Shown here piece by piece: positions 13,253 through 26,369 of a stretch of 64,000 nucleotides of DNA. Position 1 is the stretch's first letter. Each line of letters begins with the position of its first letter. Below the pieces are notes generated by a model, which worked only from the letters and a program-made list of their open reading frames with translations, searched no databases and was not told the DNA's origin. A program made the position numbers and the translations under genes. This stretch comes from Agapanthus africanus (taxonomy: Eukaryota; Streptophyta; Magnoliopsida; Asparagales; Amaryllidaceae), in assembly GCA_030015575.1 (NCBI GenBank), contig JASDDO010000001.1, positions 325,657,595 to 325,721,594 of the forward strand, written 5' to 3'.

Positions 13253-15252
13253 TGTTGGATATAGTGCCCTTAGAGTCAATTATTGGATCGCAGACACGTG
13301 ATTGCAATGATCGAGGGAGGACCTATGCCGGTAGGACGGTCTTACTCAAGATGATAGTATGCTAACTGGTTTATCTTTATCATCATATACTGCTTTAGGT
13401 GACCTTACGGGTCGCTATTATACGTTGATAGAGCCCTTAGGATTCTTTCTTGACTACCAGCAGTATGATGGCGATCATATACGTGAGAGTTGGGTAGTCT
13501 ATAAGCACATCCTTAAAGTGGTCCCTGGTCGTGGGAGTTTCGAGACTGGGCATCGATACTCCATTAGTAGACTAGTGTATACAGTCGAGACCCCGACGAA
13601 GGGCGGTGGCTGGTCTCACAAGCCATTGGTGTCAGTTGGTTCACCTAAGATGTATACAGGTGCTCATTAGGTTATGAGTACACCAGACAGGACTCGCTGG
13701 GAACATGCTAGTTAATATTATACCTGACGTCAGATAGCAGTTCCCTGGTGACATGTGTACAGGTTAGTTCATCGACCTGAGATCGTCATTTGTCTCGTGT
13801 GAGATCTGTGCTTTGATTACTACCCTAACACGGCTCAAAGGAGTCGTGTAAACAGGTTTTAGTTGGGTACAGTCCCGAGCCACATGCAGATTGGCAGGGG
13901 TTTCGTCTCTACCGGTATTGGGGGTGAGATCGCGCTGTGTCTAGGAGAGCCATTACACGAAGTCTTTGGCCAAGGCAGGTGATTTACTGGTAGGTATTCC
14001 AGTAATATCTCAGGGTGTTCTGGGCTACACTCCGACACGACTTTTATCGCTTTTGGGGGTCTGACTTTTACCAACCCCTTAGGCCCGCCATACGATGCTC
14101 ATAGACGAACGGACCGGACTGTACTGATATTGTCAATGACAGGCTCAGTAGGGTGTCAGGATGAGTTCGCTCATCGACCTCCCTTTTGGTCAATACCTGG
14201 TAGCCCGTTACGTACAGCCAGTACCATTGACGTGCTAGTGGTTAAATCCATAGACAAAGTATTGACGAGTCTTTAGAGTCCCCCACAGACTGTTTCTCAA
14301 GTTTCGGGCGAAACGTTGTAGAGGCCGTATGATATATAGCAGGGTCCGATCATATACGTGCAGTAGTGCACGGATCATGGTCGGGCGGATCATACTAGTG
14401 GGCTTTGGCTTAAGCTGGATCCTAGTATTAGATTTGTTGGATTACTTTAGTCTTATCGCATTCGCATTCAGTTGGAATGCGGATGCAGGTATGTATATAC
14501 AGGTGCGGGGTATCCTTATGATCCGTCACGAGTTTACTTTAGATGTTGCCGTATCTTTTTATTGTTGTAAACATTAGGGTTATTGTTTACAAATGGAAAT
14601 TGTGAGCTTATTTCATCATTTTGTGCATTAAATGATACATGTACTTCATAGATGACTCATGGTATCATTTCTTGTGCAAATGTCACCTTATGTGATTTAT
14701 TAGTGAGATGAAATGAGAGGAAGAGAGAGAAGGGCAGCAACATGAAGAGTTTTGGTCTTGTATTTTGAGGGCTCACTCTCATTTTTGATAGGATAACAAA
14801 AGAAAGAATATGGCTTCTTCTTCTTCCTCCTCCTCTAGCTCAAAATCTCCATTAATGTCAACACCTTTAACCTCCATCCAAATCAATGGATGCAAGAGAC
14901 AAAGTGATCACACACATTCTCTACATCACCTTAGACACGTCGGCTAGCTCACTTCGTGCCCGAGTTTCTTCGGATGAAGCGGGAGCCGTAAAAAGAACCG
15001 ATGATGTGGTGCCCTTTCCGACGAGGAGATCGAGACCGGAGATGCCGCGAGGAGCTTGGGATGGTGGCCAAAGACCGAAGGACACGAATCGATCGGTATA
15101 GCTTTCCAACCCTCTCTCTAGATAGCCAGTTGTAGGTTAATGGTTCGATCCGGGTTTTAGGCATATGATAGCGCCAGTTTCTAGTTTGAAAAAGTTTTTG
15201 TTTCCGCATTTTGGCCTCGCATAGACGGCCGGGGCGCTACCGTAGTCTTACA
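13253..15252 (+). repeat. Element B 3' LTR
   Basis: Same start and end as the 5' LTR, and collinear over 2000 bp. It is followed by the GTATT duplication at 15253-15257, after which element A's LTR resumes. Confidence 0.92.
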
Positions 15253-15257
15253 GTATT

Positions 15258-16092
15258 ATATTGCTCTCTTTTGTGTATTTGTATTTTAACACGAATACTG
15301 TATTTATAAGAATACGTGTATTTGTGCTTTGATACAAATACATGTATTTCTTTCTAAATAAGAATACGTGTATTTTGTATTTTCGGTACAAATATGGTAT
15401 TCGTATTTTGGTAGAAATATAGTATACGTATTTATACGGGTTTGAGTATACTTGTTTATATACATGCATTTATATTTATATAAATGTATGTGTATGTATA
15501 CTTGGTGAGGTGGCTTCTCTTTACACTCTTTCTTATTCTCACATCTTCTAGTATTGTGTGGGCTTGTGACTCACATTAGTGAGTCACAACCCACACACCT
15601 ACTCTTTTGTTTTGCTTGGAAGAGATAAGAATGAGAAAGAGTGTAGAATATTTGGTTCGATGGTTGATATTTTCAAGTGAGGAAAATTCTTGAGTTGCTA
15701 CATCTTCATCTTCTTCCTCATTTTTCTTCATTTGATTTGTGTGGATTAAAACAGAGCATCTAGTTTATAAAATCACCACTCTAAGTATCTTGTCTTAGCA
15801 AGACTTGATCTTTAGTTGCTTCGGACGAAGCTATTTCTTGAATCGACATCCTCAGGTGGATCGTCTTGGACGCGGAAGATCGGATTCGAGAGCTCATTAC
15901 ATCAACACAAGGAGCTTGTGGAGTCCACCTTTCAAGACCCGAAAGACTGTCTACAAAGGTTGTATTCTTAATCGAGTAGTTAAAACTCTAGTTAGGGTTT
16001 GTTTAGTGTAGCGTTTAGGCTTGTATCCTGGGGATTTACTGTTTTGTGCTCAATATTTTAAAGTTTTAGATTCCGCATAGCCGTAGTTAACA
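15258..16092 (+). repeat. Element A 3' LTR, second part
   Basis: This continues the LTR broken at 5513: 'gctagtatt' before B joins 'atattgctctc' after it, as in the related D copy at 41485. It ends 'gtagttaaca', like B's 'gtagtcttaca'. CGACA at 16093-16097 would be the target duplication of A; its partner lies outside the window. It holds an alternating 'aatacgtgtattt' array (15285-15450) and a strong foldback (15522-15645). Confidence 0.82.
15522..15645. repeat. 124-bp foldback with inner 18-bp stem
   Basis: Outer arms at 15522-15548 and 15619-15645 are near-perfect inverted repeats (tacactctttcttattctc against gagaataagaaagagtgta, with a few mismatches). Inner arms at 15556-15574 and 15579-15596 pair over 18 bp with one bulged C and an ATTA loop. 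Each inner arm carries TGACTCA or TGAGTCA. It could be a small foldback insertion in the LTR or an LTR-encoded structured RNA. The corresponding part of B's LTR lacks it. Confidence 0.8.
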
Positions 16093-17396
16093 CGACAAAG
16101 AGCACATATGCACTTACATTATGAAGAGATTTATACCAATGTGCTCAAGTCCTTCAGGTATTCTTATCCTCTTCTTAAGCTCCTCGTTTGTATGGATCGA
16201 GCTTGTTCGTCGGCCACCTTGTGTCGAAGACAATCCACCCAAGATTATATAGTTCAAGCTATAACCTCAAACTTGAGGTAACTAAAACACCTAGTTTGCT
16301 AATCTAAATGGTTTAGTGGATGTAGAGAATGTTTATTGGATTAGTTAATCTCAATAACCCTTGGTTTCTCAACTCATGAGAGCTTTAGGGTTTGAGGAAG
16401 AAGAAGAGAGCAAAGGAGGAAAGAGAGTGTTGATAACTATGAAGCATATCATTTTCAAGAATAATCATAAGAATAATACAACCATGCTTCAATAGTTATA
16501 CAAATGAATGAGTCATCCAAAGTAGTCATGCTTCAACCATGCTTAAATAACACCTCATTCCTCCACTTCATTATCCATTTAAACAAATGGATTGATCACA
16601 TATGAGATGTCTTCTTCTAGAAGCACTCTTGTGAAAATACAAGAATAACCATCACTGTATATACATAACCGTATTCATACAATGAATACCAAGAGATAAA
16701 ATATAATCCAATAATATTATACTAGAATGCAGTTTAATCCTAAGCCCGCTAGTATTACCCATCCGAACAAAAATACGTGTAGCTAGTACACGTATATGAT
16801 CGAAACCCTGCACGTAAAACCATACGGCCTCTACATCGTTTCGCCTGAACCAAGAAAACCCTCTGTGTGGGACTCTAAAGACTCGACAGTACGCTGGCAG
16901 TGGGTTTAAACACATGCACATCAGCGGCACTAGCTGTACGTAACGGCTTCCCAGGTACCTTTCAAAAAGAAGGACAATGAGCAAACTCATCCGAACTCCT
17001 ATTAACCTATTTGTAACAATCTCTGTATAGTCCGGTCTGCTCGTCTGAGAATATCGCATGCCCAGTTTAGGGGTAGAAAATGTCAAATCCCTAATAACTT
17101 GACAAGTCGTGCCGATGTGGCTCAAGACCATCGAGAATCTACTGATCTACCTTTCGGTAGTTCTCAATCCTCCCTGGTCAGGAACTTATGGTGTTGGCCA
17201 ACCAAACACAGCACAACATCTATTCCATATACCGGGAGAGACGGATCCCTGACAATCGTTCACTGTCTCCATGTGGCTCAGGACTGTACCCAACTAAAAT
17301 ATGTTAGCATGACTCAGTAGAGCCGTGGTGGGATAGTAATCAAAGCACAGTGGGAACTCACACAAGACAAGTGACGACCTTAAGTCGACAGACTAT
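16093..17396 (-). repeat. Element C: partial Copia LTR, minus strand
   Basis: Read on the minus strand this follows the A/B LTR family from its middle (the 'gttcccactgtgctttgatta' region at about 17345) toward its 3' end. Its left side is cut by A's insertion at 16092. The portion 16093-16560 is also similar to 41930-42390 of element E. The first half of the LTR lies beyond D and outside the window. The 159-codon open frame at 16652-17131 lies inside it and matches no family. Confidence 0.75.
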
Positions 17397-17412
17397 TATT
17401 AGTGATATATGC
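17397..17412 (+). repeat. Element D LTR start (first fragment)
   Basis: 'tattagtgatatatgc' is the start of a Copia LTR (compare TGTTAGTGATATAAGCCC of A), with G to A in the second base. It continues at 40342 after the F insertion. The last five bases, TATGC, are F's target duplication. Confidence 0.78.
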
Positions 17413-17663
17413 TGTCCCGACCCGAAGGTACGTAACGCGACTGACACTTCAATTATGAACGTCTCAAGGCCTACGTAATCTAAGTAAGCCAAAACCTAAA
17501 AATCTAAACCAAATAAAGAAATAGAGTGAAGGAAAACTTGTTTAAAGAAAGTGATTAAAAACAAATAAGTCGCATTAACCATTAAAAAAACATCAAGATT
17601 TCCTGAAAATTTCTGCAGAGTCTCCTTTGTAAATACTGGCCCCAAAACAGGTACAAACAAGAG

Positions 17664-17670
<7 letters not shown>

Positions 17671-17719
<49 letters not shown>

Positions 17720-17773
17720 CATCCCCAAGCGGGAGCTAGCTCTTCGCTAAAGGCGGAGTCACAACCAGATACA

Positions 17774-17808
<35 letters not shown>

Positions 17809-17852
17809 CATGTATGTATGTATGTATGTATATATATATATATATATATATA
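17671..17852. repeat. TA and TATG microsatellites in F's 3' LTR
   Basis: (TA)n at 17671-17716 and a compound (TA)n/(TATG)n/(TA)n at 17775-17852. The partner LTR at 37095-37175 has only short versions. Confidence 0.95.
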
Positions 17853-19426
17853 ATCAAATGCGAAAACAAGTATATGAAAGCACGAAAGTAAGACAACAAC
17901 ACGTCGGCTCAAGTGAGCATCGACACCAGAAATAGAATACATACAAATCTCACAATATCACCATCTAAGTCCAATGTACGAAGGGTAGATGGAGTATACT
18001 AGATACAAATAAAATACACGGTGGAGGCAAAAGAAAATCCTCCAAACCCACCTATGAGCAAGATGCAATCAGAAGCAAACGAAGCGGAAAGGAAGGTACG
18101 CCCGCCGCTACTATACTGACGAGTCAGACCTGCAAGATACTGTGGCATAACGGGGTGGGGTTGCCAACTCGTGAGTATTAAGTAACATCTAATAAGGCTA
18201 TCGTAAGCATGCACGCAGTGCATCACAACCTATGTATATCAATATGATACGATGTACTAGCATGAATGCAACATGAATGCATAATCAACGCGAAATCATG
18301 ATATGTCTGATATGAGAAGATCTATATCCATAACTTGGTAAAACCTTTTTGTAAAGTCAAACCGGATTATAATCAGTGAAATCGACAGAAATCCGTGTCA
18401 AATATCGACACAATATGTTTATCAGTGAAATCGACAGAAATGTCCGTGTAAAATACGACACCAAATCCTCAATATCTCGGGCTTCGTTAGTCCGCATCGG
18501 CCCATAACATAAAATCACATGACTACGATCGGTATCCTTCGGATATCCGCCGTGCCAGACAACACCGGTATGTAGTCTGCCCCTGCCAGGCTCATCGTCA
18601 TCCCCACAAAAACACTCTCGCCCCGGGGTACCATACTGGGCCACCAAGTAACCGAAACGGTTCATCCTATTCCTCGAACCGGGTCTCGAAAATCAAAAGC
18701 AATCATGAAAACTCATGGTGGACGACACATACATCACGACAAAACCGTAACTTGCATTTTAAAATGATAATATGTTTTCATAAAATTCTTGCGGTTTTCC
18801 TCAAAATCCAGAAATCTCATAAATACCGAAATCCTCGAGAATAATCACAATATATAAATATGCTGGTGATGATAGAAATCTATGATACGGTAGTATATAC
18901 CATACGAAATACAGCGAGAAGCTATGCATGAATTATGATGCAATGATGTATGTATATATGATTAACAATCCTACGTATCCATTTAATGGGATGAATATGC
19001 AGGTATAAATATACGGATCATATACTATGCAAATGCACAATTATCTATTCTAAGCAATTTCTATAGTTTTCGTGACATAGCAATTACCAATGGCGTGTGT
19101 GTTCACATAATTAGTGCATGTGCGTCAGGAACCAACGGTAATGGTGCAAGTGTCCTGTGAGATGATATCACATATAAGTATTTATACATATAACGATGCG
19201 ATGCAATGAGATGGCTAACTAGGAACTACGCATATAATGCAGATACTATAAGTAATACTAAACCTTCGGGCGCCTCGCGTCATCTAGACGATCCACACAA
19301 AGATGTATACATCTACTCACTAGGACGCCTCGGCTAATTTGGTCCAATCTCGGCCATGTCTCTTCCCGCGCAGCATCCGACGCTACTGCACCCGATCGTA
19401 GAATCACACATGAGTAAATAAGAGGA

Positions 19427-19429
<3 letters not shown>

Positions 19430-19471
<42 letters not shown>
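19430..19471. repeat. TG microsatellite
   Basis: About 20 TG units. The homologous site in the right LTR (38782-38816) reads (GT)n followed by (AT)n; element H near 85-105 has a short TA-rich version. Confidence 0.95.
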
Positions 19472-19473
<2 letters not shown>

Positions 19474-20269
19474 CAATGGTCACAGACACAACGATACAAG
19501 TCAAACAAGGCGCGCTAATTAAACGCACACGCACTTGACGCACAAACGCGTTCGCGGCCACGCCATAACCATAACTAGGGTCACCAAACATGAAAAACAC
19601 CCATCCTAGTACCCACTCATACCAATTGCGCATTCATAACTCATTAAATATTAAATGAATTGGGTTGTAGTTCAATTCAACCTCAAACTTACTTAAAACC
19701 TAATTATTCCAAAAACCTAGTAAGCCTCCATTATATATTGGAGTTCAAATCTTGATATTTTAACAATTCTAGTGGCCACAATACTCACTAAATATCTTAA
19801 TTAAGTCACATAAACCATTACTATAATTTTATCTCACCAAATTATATTAAATCTAAAAACCTAGTTTACTTAATTAGAACAATTTAAATGTAAAAGTTAG
19901 CAAATTTAGCAACTAGGTTACCTTTAGCATGCCTTAAGATGATAACCCACACTTATTTAACTTGATTTATTGATCAAAATCCTAACTTGGATTCAAACCC
20001 AAATCATGAATTTTTAAAACTTGCAATTTAAACCATTTAAAATACTTAATTAAGTTTATTCAAAGTATTTAACCAACAATTAAACACTAGGTTTAGGAAT
20101 ATACCTCAAAATCAAGAGATCTAGCATGCAACTTGTCTCCAAAATTGTCTCTAGCTCCAAGGATCAAGCAAGATTTGAACAAGAATAATGGGTGGAGATT
20201 AAACTATGTGTTAATGAGGTTTTTGTGTAGATTTTTGAGTGAATTTTTGAAGAGTTTTGAGTTGTGAAT

Positions 20270-23200
20270 TGTAACGTTTTGAAAATCGTTTCGGTAAAAT
20301 TTCGGAAAAACGGTAAAATCAGGGGGTTTTCGGTAAAAAGTCAAAATACAAATATCTTTATTATAAAATTAAATATACATATTCTAGCTATGAAATTGCT
20401 AGTATTTGGTGTTTATTGAGCCACTGGTGAAATTTCAAATTTTCTGAAATTTTTTTCCGAAATTAATTATTTTAATATTATTTTAAGCCGTCACTAATAC
20501 ATTTAATTAGGAAAAATTACAAATTGGAATGAGTTGAAAAAAATTTTGTGCATCATAATACATTAAATAAAATTTTATCATGTGCTTTTTGAAATGAAAT
20601 CGTTTGCCAAATCGGTTTAGAAAATATCGAAGAAAAAGGCTTTTTTTCGGTGAAATTTAGTGTTAACGGGAGTTGGGGTAATACATTTATCTTTTTCCCT
20701 AACCCAGACACCCACACCTCACCCTCTCTCCCTCTCCCAATGTGGCCGGCCCCACCATGACAGCCCTTCCCCTTTCCCTCTCTCCAATCACCTCCCTTTT
20801 CAAAAGAAAAGAAAAGAAAAGAGTAGAAAATGATAGAATTAGAGTGGACTTTGACTAGAGTGGACTTTCCCCACCTCACTGTCTCTCCTCCCTCACCCAA
20901 TCCCTACCAATTCTGGCCGAAACCTGAACCCACAACAGCCCCCCAATTCTTCATCTAATTTTCCATCAAAATCCCCAAAATTTCTATCAAAAATCCACCC
21001 TTTTTCTCAAAAATTCAAAGCTAATTCTAAATCCAAGCTTTACCCATTATTCTTTAGCTATTCAAGCATGGATCTTGGAGCATGAAATCATTGTTGGAGG
21101 CTAAGATTTTTTCAAGTTTGATCTCAAGCTTGTGAGGTATAATCATAACCTTATGCTTAATTTGTTGTTAAATTACTTCAATCTAGCTATTAGGTGTTAA
21201 ATTAGGGTTTTAAATTTCAAGTTTGAAATTTAAAGAAAGGGTTTTGAATACTAAGTTAGGGTTTAGGTCAATTGATCATGATCTAATTGTGTGGTTGCTA
21301 TCTAATGGGCATGCTAAAACAAAGCTAATTACTAGGTTACTAATTGTTTTGTTTAAATTGTTCTAATTATGCTAATTTGCTAACTAGGTTTTAATGAAAT
21401 ACTTATATAATGGAGATTAAAATCTAATTAGGTTTTGCATGGTATTATTAACATTTTAAAGTGTAGTTTAATACTTTAGTTCATGAAAATCCAAGCTAGA
21501 TTGTAGTTTGTGCATTTTGCTATAAAATTATTAAAATTGGTTAATATTGCAAACTAGGTTTTTGAAATCGAATTAAATTATGGGTTTAAAATTTACGTAA
21601 TGGTTTCTATGACATAATTAAGATTTTAAGTTATCATCTTGGTCACTAGATTTGTTAAAACATTATGTTTTGTACAAAAAACGGTAATTTGTGCTTGCTA
21701 GATTTTCGGAAAAATGACTTTCTAAGTGAAATTGGGGTTTTTGTGAATTTTAAGCTATTTTATATATATAATTAAGGTGTTGTGAAACCACGATTGATAC
21801 GTTTGAGTTTTTCTCGATGGTTTGGCGTTTGTACGCCGACGTCGAGGGTTTTTGGGTTGATTTGTGAAAGCAACCATAGGTTTTGACCTATGTGGGATTC
21901 ACGTGTCGTTTTTGGGTCATGAGTCGGATTTTAATACGACACGGTGCGTTATGATATGTAGGTACCCCATGTGGACTTCGAGACGACAAGCAAGCGCGTG
22001 GCGACGTCGGCACCGGCTAGCGAGGACCAGGTGAGTAGATTTATATCTACGGGGAGAAGTCGGGTGGATGGCGTATAGCACCCCCGCAGTCCGTAGTGTA
22101 GCTCATATATATATGTTTATATAGGTGTTTTATGATACGAGAATGTTCATTCATGTTATGTTTATGTGTTCATGGAGTACCTTTGGGTTAGTTGCGAAAC
22201 CCTAGAGTAGTTGTTATACCCACATACGCACACACAGACTTGCATACTTTACTTTCTTGTGCGCCGATTGGGATGTGTATATATGTATATATGCGTGGGT
22301 ATGGGACTATGCATATGTACATTCATATACGCATGCATGGATAATGAGGATAGTACTTGGGATTTAAGATGAGTCGATGAGATTTGATTTGAGGCCATGA
22401 GATCGGTGATATAGCAGGGTCCGTATTTGAGATACGATATGACGTTGTAGCGGGTCCTTGACGTAGTGTTTCACACACGTCCATGCATACTTAGGCGGTA
22501 TCAGTATTGTACTAGACGAAGATCAGTACCCCGATCATGATATTTGATAAAGAGGATACCAGGTGAATAGTATGATGAATATGATATTGATCCGTACACA
22601 GATTTGGGATGCCGTACGACGGATTTACGTACGAGCTATATTGATGATTGATCCGCACTCTTGACTTGGGATGCCTGATTATAGATATGGTATCAAATAT
22701 GATATTATTGAGGCGGGATCACCGACTATACATATACAGGTATGTATATGTATCGACTCAGATGATAGGCGGTTTCCTTTCCTGTAGTTCAGCTTGTTAG
22801 TTCAGCCGTATAGTTTAGTGTAGTTGTTAGATTAGATTAGACTCCTACCTATTTCAAAACTAGCGGATCGTGGGTATTTTAAAAGACATGTCAAGAGATC
22901 TACGGATATTTCAAAAAACTTATCCTTTCTTAAAAACCCGTAGCCCCTATTTTCAAAACCCCGCGATTCGTGTTATTTCATATGGCACCATTGTTTAATA
23001 TTTAGCTCCCGCTCATTTTGGTTGCTCGCTCCGCATCGCATACTTACATTGTTATTTCATATTGCATTGTTGACATTATGCTCTTAGGACACCAGTACCA
23101 TTATCGATGATGCGTATGTACCACATACACTTACTTGCCGGCTCACACATATCTTCATCGGTAATTGCCATGTCACGTACACCTTAGAAAATATTATTGC

Positions 23201-24805
23201 TTAACTTAGATTGATAGCTAGTAGTTTGATATAATATTAGTGTACATACCTCATATGCCAGCTTAGATATTGTAGTTATTACTTGTCGCTTCAGGCATAT
23301 TGTTATTCATTGTTATGCCGTATTCATGGATTCTCATGCTTATATTCATGGTTTTACATGCTATTGATGATTCGGATTTACATGATATTTTCTGGAATTG
23401 GAGGAAAACCGCAAAACAAATATAAACTGCTTTCTCTCTTTTTAAATAAAAATGCGGTTTTCCCATGATATATGAGTCGTCCACCATGAGTTTGCTGATG
23501 GATTTCGAGACCCGATTCGAGGAGATAGATGAACCGTTTCTGGTACATGGTGGGCCCGGTAAGGTACCCCGGGGCAAGAAGGTCGTGTTGCTGACATTGA
23601 GCCTGGCAGGGGAGCACCACCTACCGGTGATATTACCCGACGCGTCGGATATCCGGAGGATACCGTCGTGGTCTTGAGATGGATGGTAGGGGCCGGTCTG
23701 GACTGACGGCGCCCTAGGTATTGAGATTGAGACATTGAGATTTCGAGATATTGAGGTACTGAGATTTGATGATACAGGCCAGTCCGGACAGCCGGAGCCT
23801 GAGATTTTGAGACATTGAGATTTATGTTTTGTGTCGATGCTAGACACTGTTGATGCTGATTTCATTATGATACCTCATTTTAAAAATACAAAGGAAATCT
23901 CACTAAATTATGAAAACAGTTTCTTCATTTACATGTATTCTGTTTTCATGCATTCATACCTCAGTCATATGATATATTGCTACCTGAAGCACTGACACGG
24001 GCACATAAGATTACACTCGGGTTAGATATTTATCCTAGCCATTATTATAGGCGTCATGTTATATACATATTTGAGGATATATTATGATTATTGACCTAGG
24101 TTGCGTTATTTATGCGATTTCTGTGCGTAGATGTTTTTCTATTCACGAGTTAGCAACTCACCCCCGTTGTGCCACAGTTCTTGCAGGTTTCGCCGTATAG
24201 GTTTCTTTACGGCTTTGCTGGCACTATTTCCATTTCCGGGTGACTTGCTAGTAGGTGTGTTTATTTGTATCGCACCCATCATTATATCTTGTATATCATT
24301 TTTCAGTTGTATCTAGAAGTTCCATCAACCAAATATGTATTTATTTTTGAGATAGAGACCAGTGATGTTATTCTTTCGACCTTAGAGTCGCGCGTTGTAT
24401 TTCTGTGGATTTCTTGTTGTTTTGAGTTCCTTTGGAATTTTGATCCTCGCCCTTGGCGTTGTATATTATATTGCTTGTGTGGTTATGACCGTCGATTGAC
24501 GAAGAGCTAGCTCCCGCTTGGGGATGCCTTTTATTGATTTCGTATACTATTCATGTTGTATCCCGTTTGGGAGCCAGTTTTTACAAAGGAGACTCTGCCA
24601 AAATTTTCATGAAATATTTGATGTTTTTAAAACCGCATAATTCGGCTTATGCTATTAAACTACTTGTTTTAAATTGGTTTTCCTTCACTCTACTACTTTT
24701 CTTGGTTTGGATTTCTGGGTTTTTTTTGGTTTACTTAGATTACGTACGCCTCGAGACGTTCGTAGTTTAAGTGCCGGTCATGTTCCGTACTTTCGGGACG
24801 TGGCA
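20270..24805 (+). repeat. Element G 5' LTR (4.5 kb)
   Basis: Collinear with 27482-32009 over its whole length, with only a few percent visible difference. The second half is related to the LTRs of F and H (for example the block before 24169 and 'ggagactctgcc' near 24589). Open frames on either strand are shared by both LTRs and show no known domain; I do not call genes. Confidence 0.95.
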
Positions 24806-24809
24806 AAGT

Positions 24810-24821
24810 TGGTATCAGAGT
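24810..24821 (+). promoter_or_regulatory. Primer binding site of element G (tRNA-iMet)
   Basis: TGGTATCAGAGT, four bases after the LTR end. The first 11 bases match the complement of initiator tRNA-Met. Confidence 0.93.
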
Positions 24822-25330
24822 GTTAGGTTTTACCTTCGGAGCGTAGGATGACCCTTGGTTGATGGAATAGGTGACTAAAGTAGAGTGACGTACTGTGGGT
24901 ATGATCCGCGGCATACTTACGACACGCCACTTCACTTAAGGAGCCTTAGGATGTACATTTCTTTGCTCAGTATTATATTCATTCCGATCTAGCCTCATCA
25001 GTACCAGTTTTGGTTTTGCTGCCACGATTACGGGCAGGGAGAGCTGCGGCTAGAGTTGCGGTCAGCACGAGCTCGTCACGAACGAGGACTGACCAGGGCG
25101 AAATTCCGGCGACACACGATTGCGGAGATGTGTCGTTTTACTGTGTTTCCGCGCCACAAGCGTTTGGCGGATCGCCTTTATGAGATTACTCGGATGTGCT
25201 GATCGACACTAGATGATTGAGCCACTGACAGAGGCCAGCCAGATTTTGATGACCGTTGGTGTATTGCTTACTTATGATGATTGAGGCACTGTTCAGCGTA
25301 CAGACGAGTGTGCCAGTTGTTGCTGCGAGC

Positions 25331-25441
25331 GACGAGATATCGCCCTAAATGTTGGAGCTATTGCGGGACGAGTTGTACTAATAGATGACGAGATATCGCC
25401 CCAGATGTTGGAGCTATTGCGGGACGAGTTGTACTAATAGA
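25331..25441 (+). repeat. 56-bp tandem duplication
   Basis: 'gacgagatatcgccc' starts at 25331 and again at 25387. The two units are nearly identical through 'gagttgtactaatagat'. Confidence 0.9.
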
Positions 25442-25469
25442 TGATAGAAGGTCGCTAGTCACCCGATGA

Positions 25470-26170
25470 TGAATGACTAGGACAGGTGGTTCATTCGCCT
25501 ACCCCGATGCGAGGTCATCAGATAGATTGATTCCAGCTAGAGACGACTTCACGTGGAGGCGTAGAGAGTCGACAAAGACAATCGAATGTCGGAAACCTAT
25601 TATTCCAGGTTTAAAGTATTCGGAAAGACATGCAGGCAATTCTATGGACCCTCTAGAAGAATGAAACCCTAACTCGACTTAATGACCGCGTGAAAGACTT
25701 TGAACCTTAGGGTTTGCGGCAGTTCCGCGGCGCCATTAGTGAGGCTTGGGTTTGCCCTTCTACGGCTGGACCACCGATGCTGTGGTATGTACTCGATACT
25801 ATTAAATTGTGCCCAAGATGTTGAGCTCTTGGGGGATTATGAGGTTTTGACAATAGATCGGATGGTTCGACTTCATTCGGATACTAGGTGGTGAGACGCA
25901 TTGTTGGAAGACTCCAGATACGAGGGTAGCCGTTGGAGCTCAGTCCATGCAGCCACGACGGGACGAGTCTAAAGCAGTCGACATCAGAGAAAAGTGGAGT
26001 AAGAGGTTCGTACGAGATCTTGATGAGACGACGTTCTACTCCGCCGACATCAGAGATGCGATACGCATGCCGAGGCATTGTACTTGGATATACCTTTCAG
26101 AAGGAGTCGCGATGAGTACGCAGCCTTTCCGGAACGAGAACAGATCTAGTAAGGGACGATGACTTCTGGA
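25470..26170 (+). pseudogene. Element G: ghost of Gypsy gag
   Basis: Around 25720-25830 one frame gives the F-R-G-A start of a chromovirus gag, and a matching fragment occurs in F at 33530-33840 (minus). Near 25985-26080 the segment EKWSKRFVRDLDETTFYSADIRDAIRM corresponds to the retrotransposon gag region with a Y/F-x-S/P-x-x-x-R-D core. Stops and shifts occur throughout. No zinc knuckle, protease, RT or integrase follows, so it makes no useful protein. Confidence 0.68.
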
Positions 26171-26369
26171 CAGTTCGGTAGTGACGAGATTTGGGAGAGT
26201 TTTCGATAGGACCTTTCTGGAATGAATTACGAGAAGACTTGGACCCAGGAGTGGTCATGTTACGCACACCGGCAGGGCAGAGTTCAGGATCGTTGACGAG
26301 ACATGCTATGAGTGACCACGACAGTTGGCCAGAGATTCTTGGAGGATGTGCTTGAGCGGGACTATTATG

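Larger units (their letters stand above)
5514..15252 (+). mobile_element. Element B: complete Copia-type element with decayed coding
   Basis: Two direct LTRs (5514-7522 and 13253-15252) both start TGTTGGATATAGTGCCC and end CGTAGTCTTACA. The five-base target GTATT is present at 5509-5513 and 15253-15257, so the insertion is intact end to end. The internal 5.7 kb has a PBS, a long stretch without recognisable coding, a ghost of integrase-RT-RNase H, and a polypurine tract. By eye the LTRs differ by several percent, while the coding is far more broken. I infer that it was already defective when it inserted and used proteins from a relative. Confidence 0.93.
17413..20269 (-). repeat. Element F 3' LTR, larger part
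   Basis: Minus-strand LTR from its end (TGTCCCGACCC on plus) up to the G insertion point. The target pentamer of G, TGAAT, is at 20265-20269. It contains microsatellites (17671-17716, 17775-17852 and a TG tract at 19430-19471) at sites where the partner LTR has different or shorter tracts. The small frames here, some made of TG or TA repeats, are not genes. Confidence 0.9.

Noticed and set aside
17593..17942. Frames coding runs of Tyr-Ile or His-Thr
   Set aside because: Microsatellite translations in F's LTR; similarly at 19258-19633 and 38686-38949.
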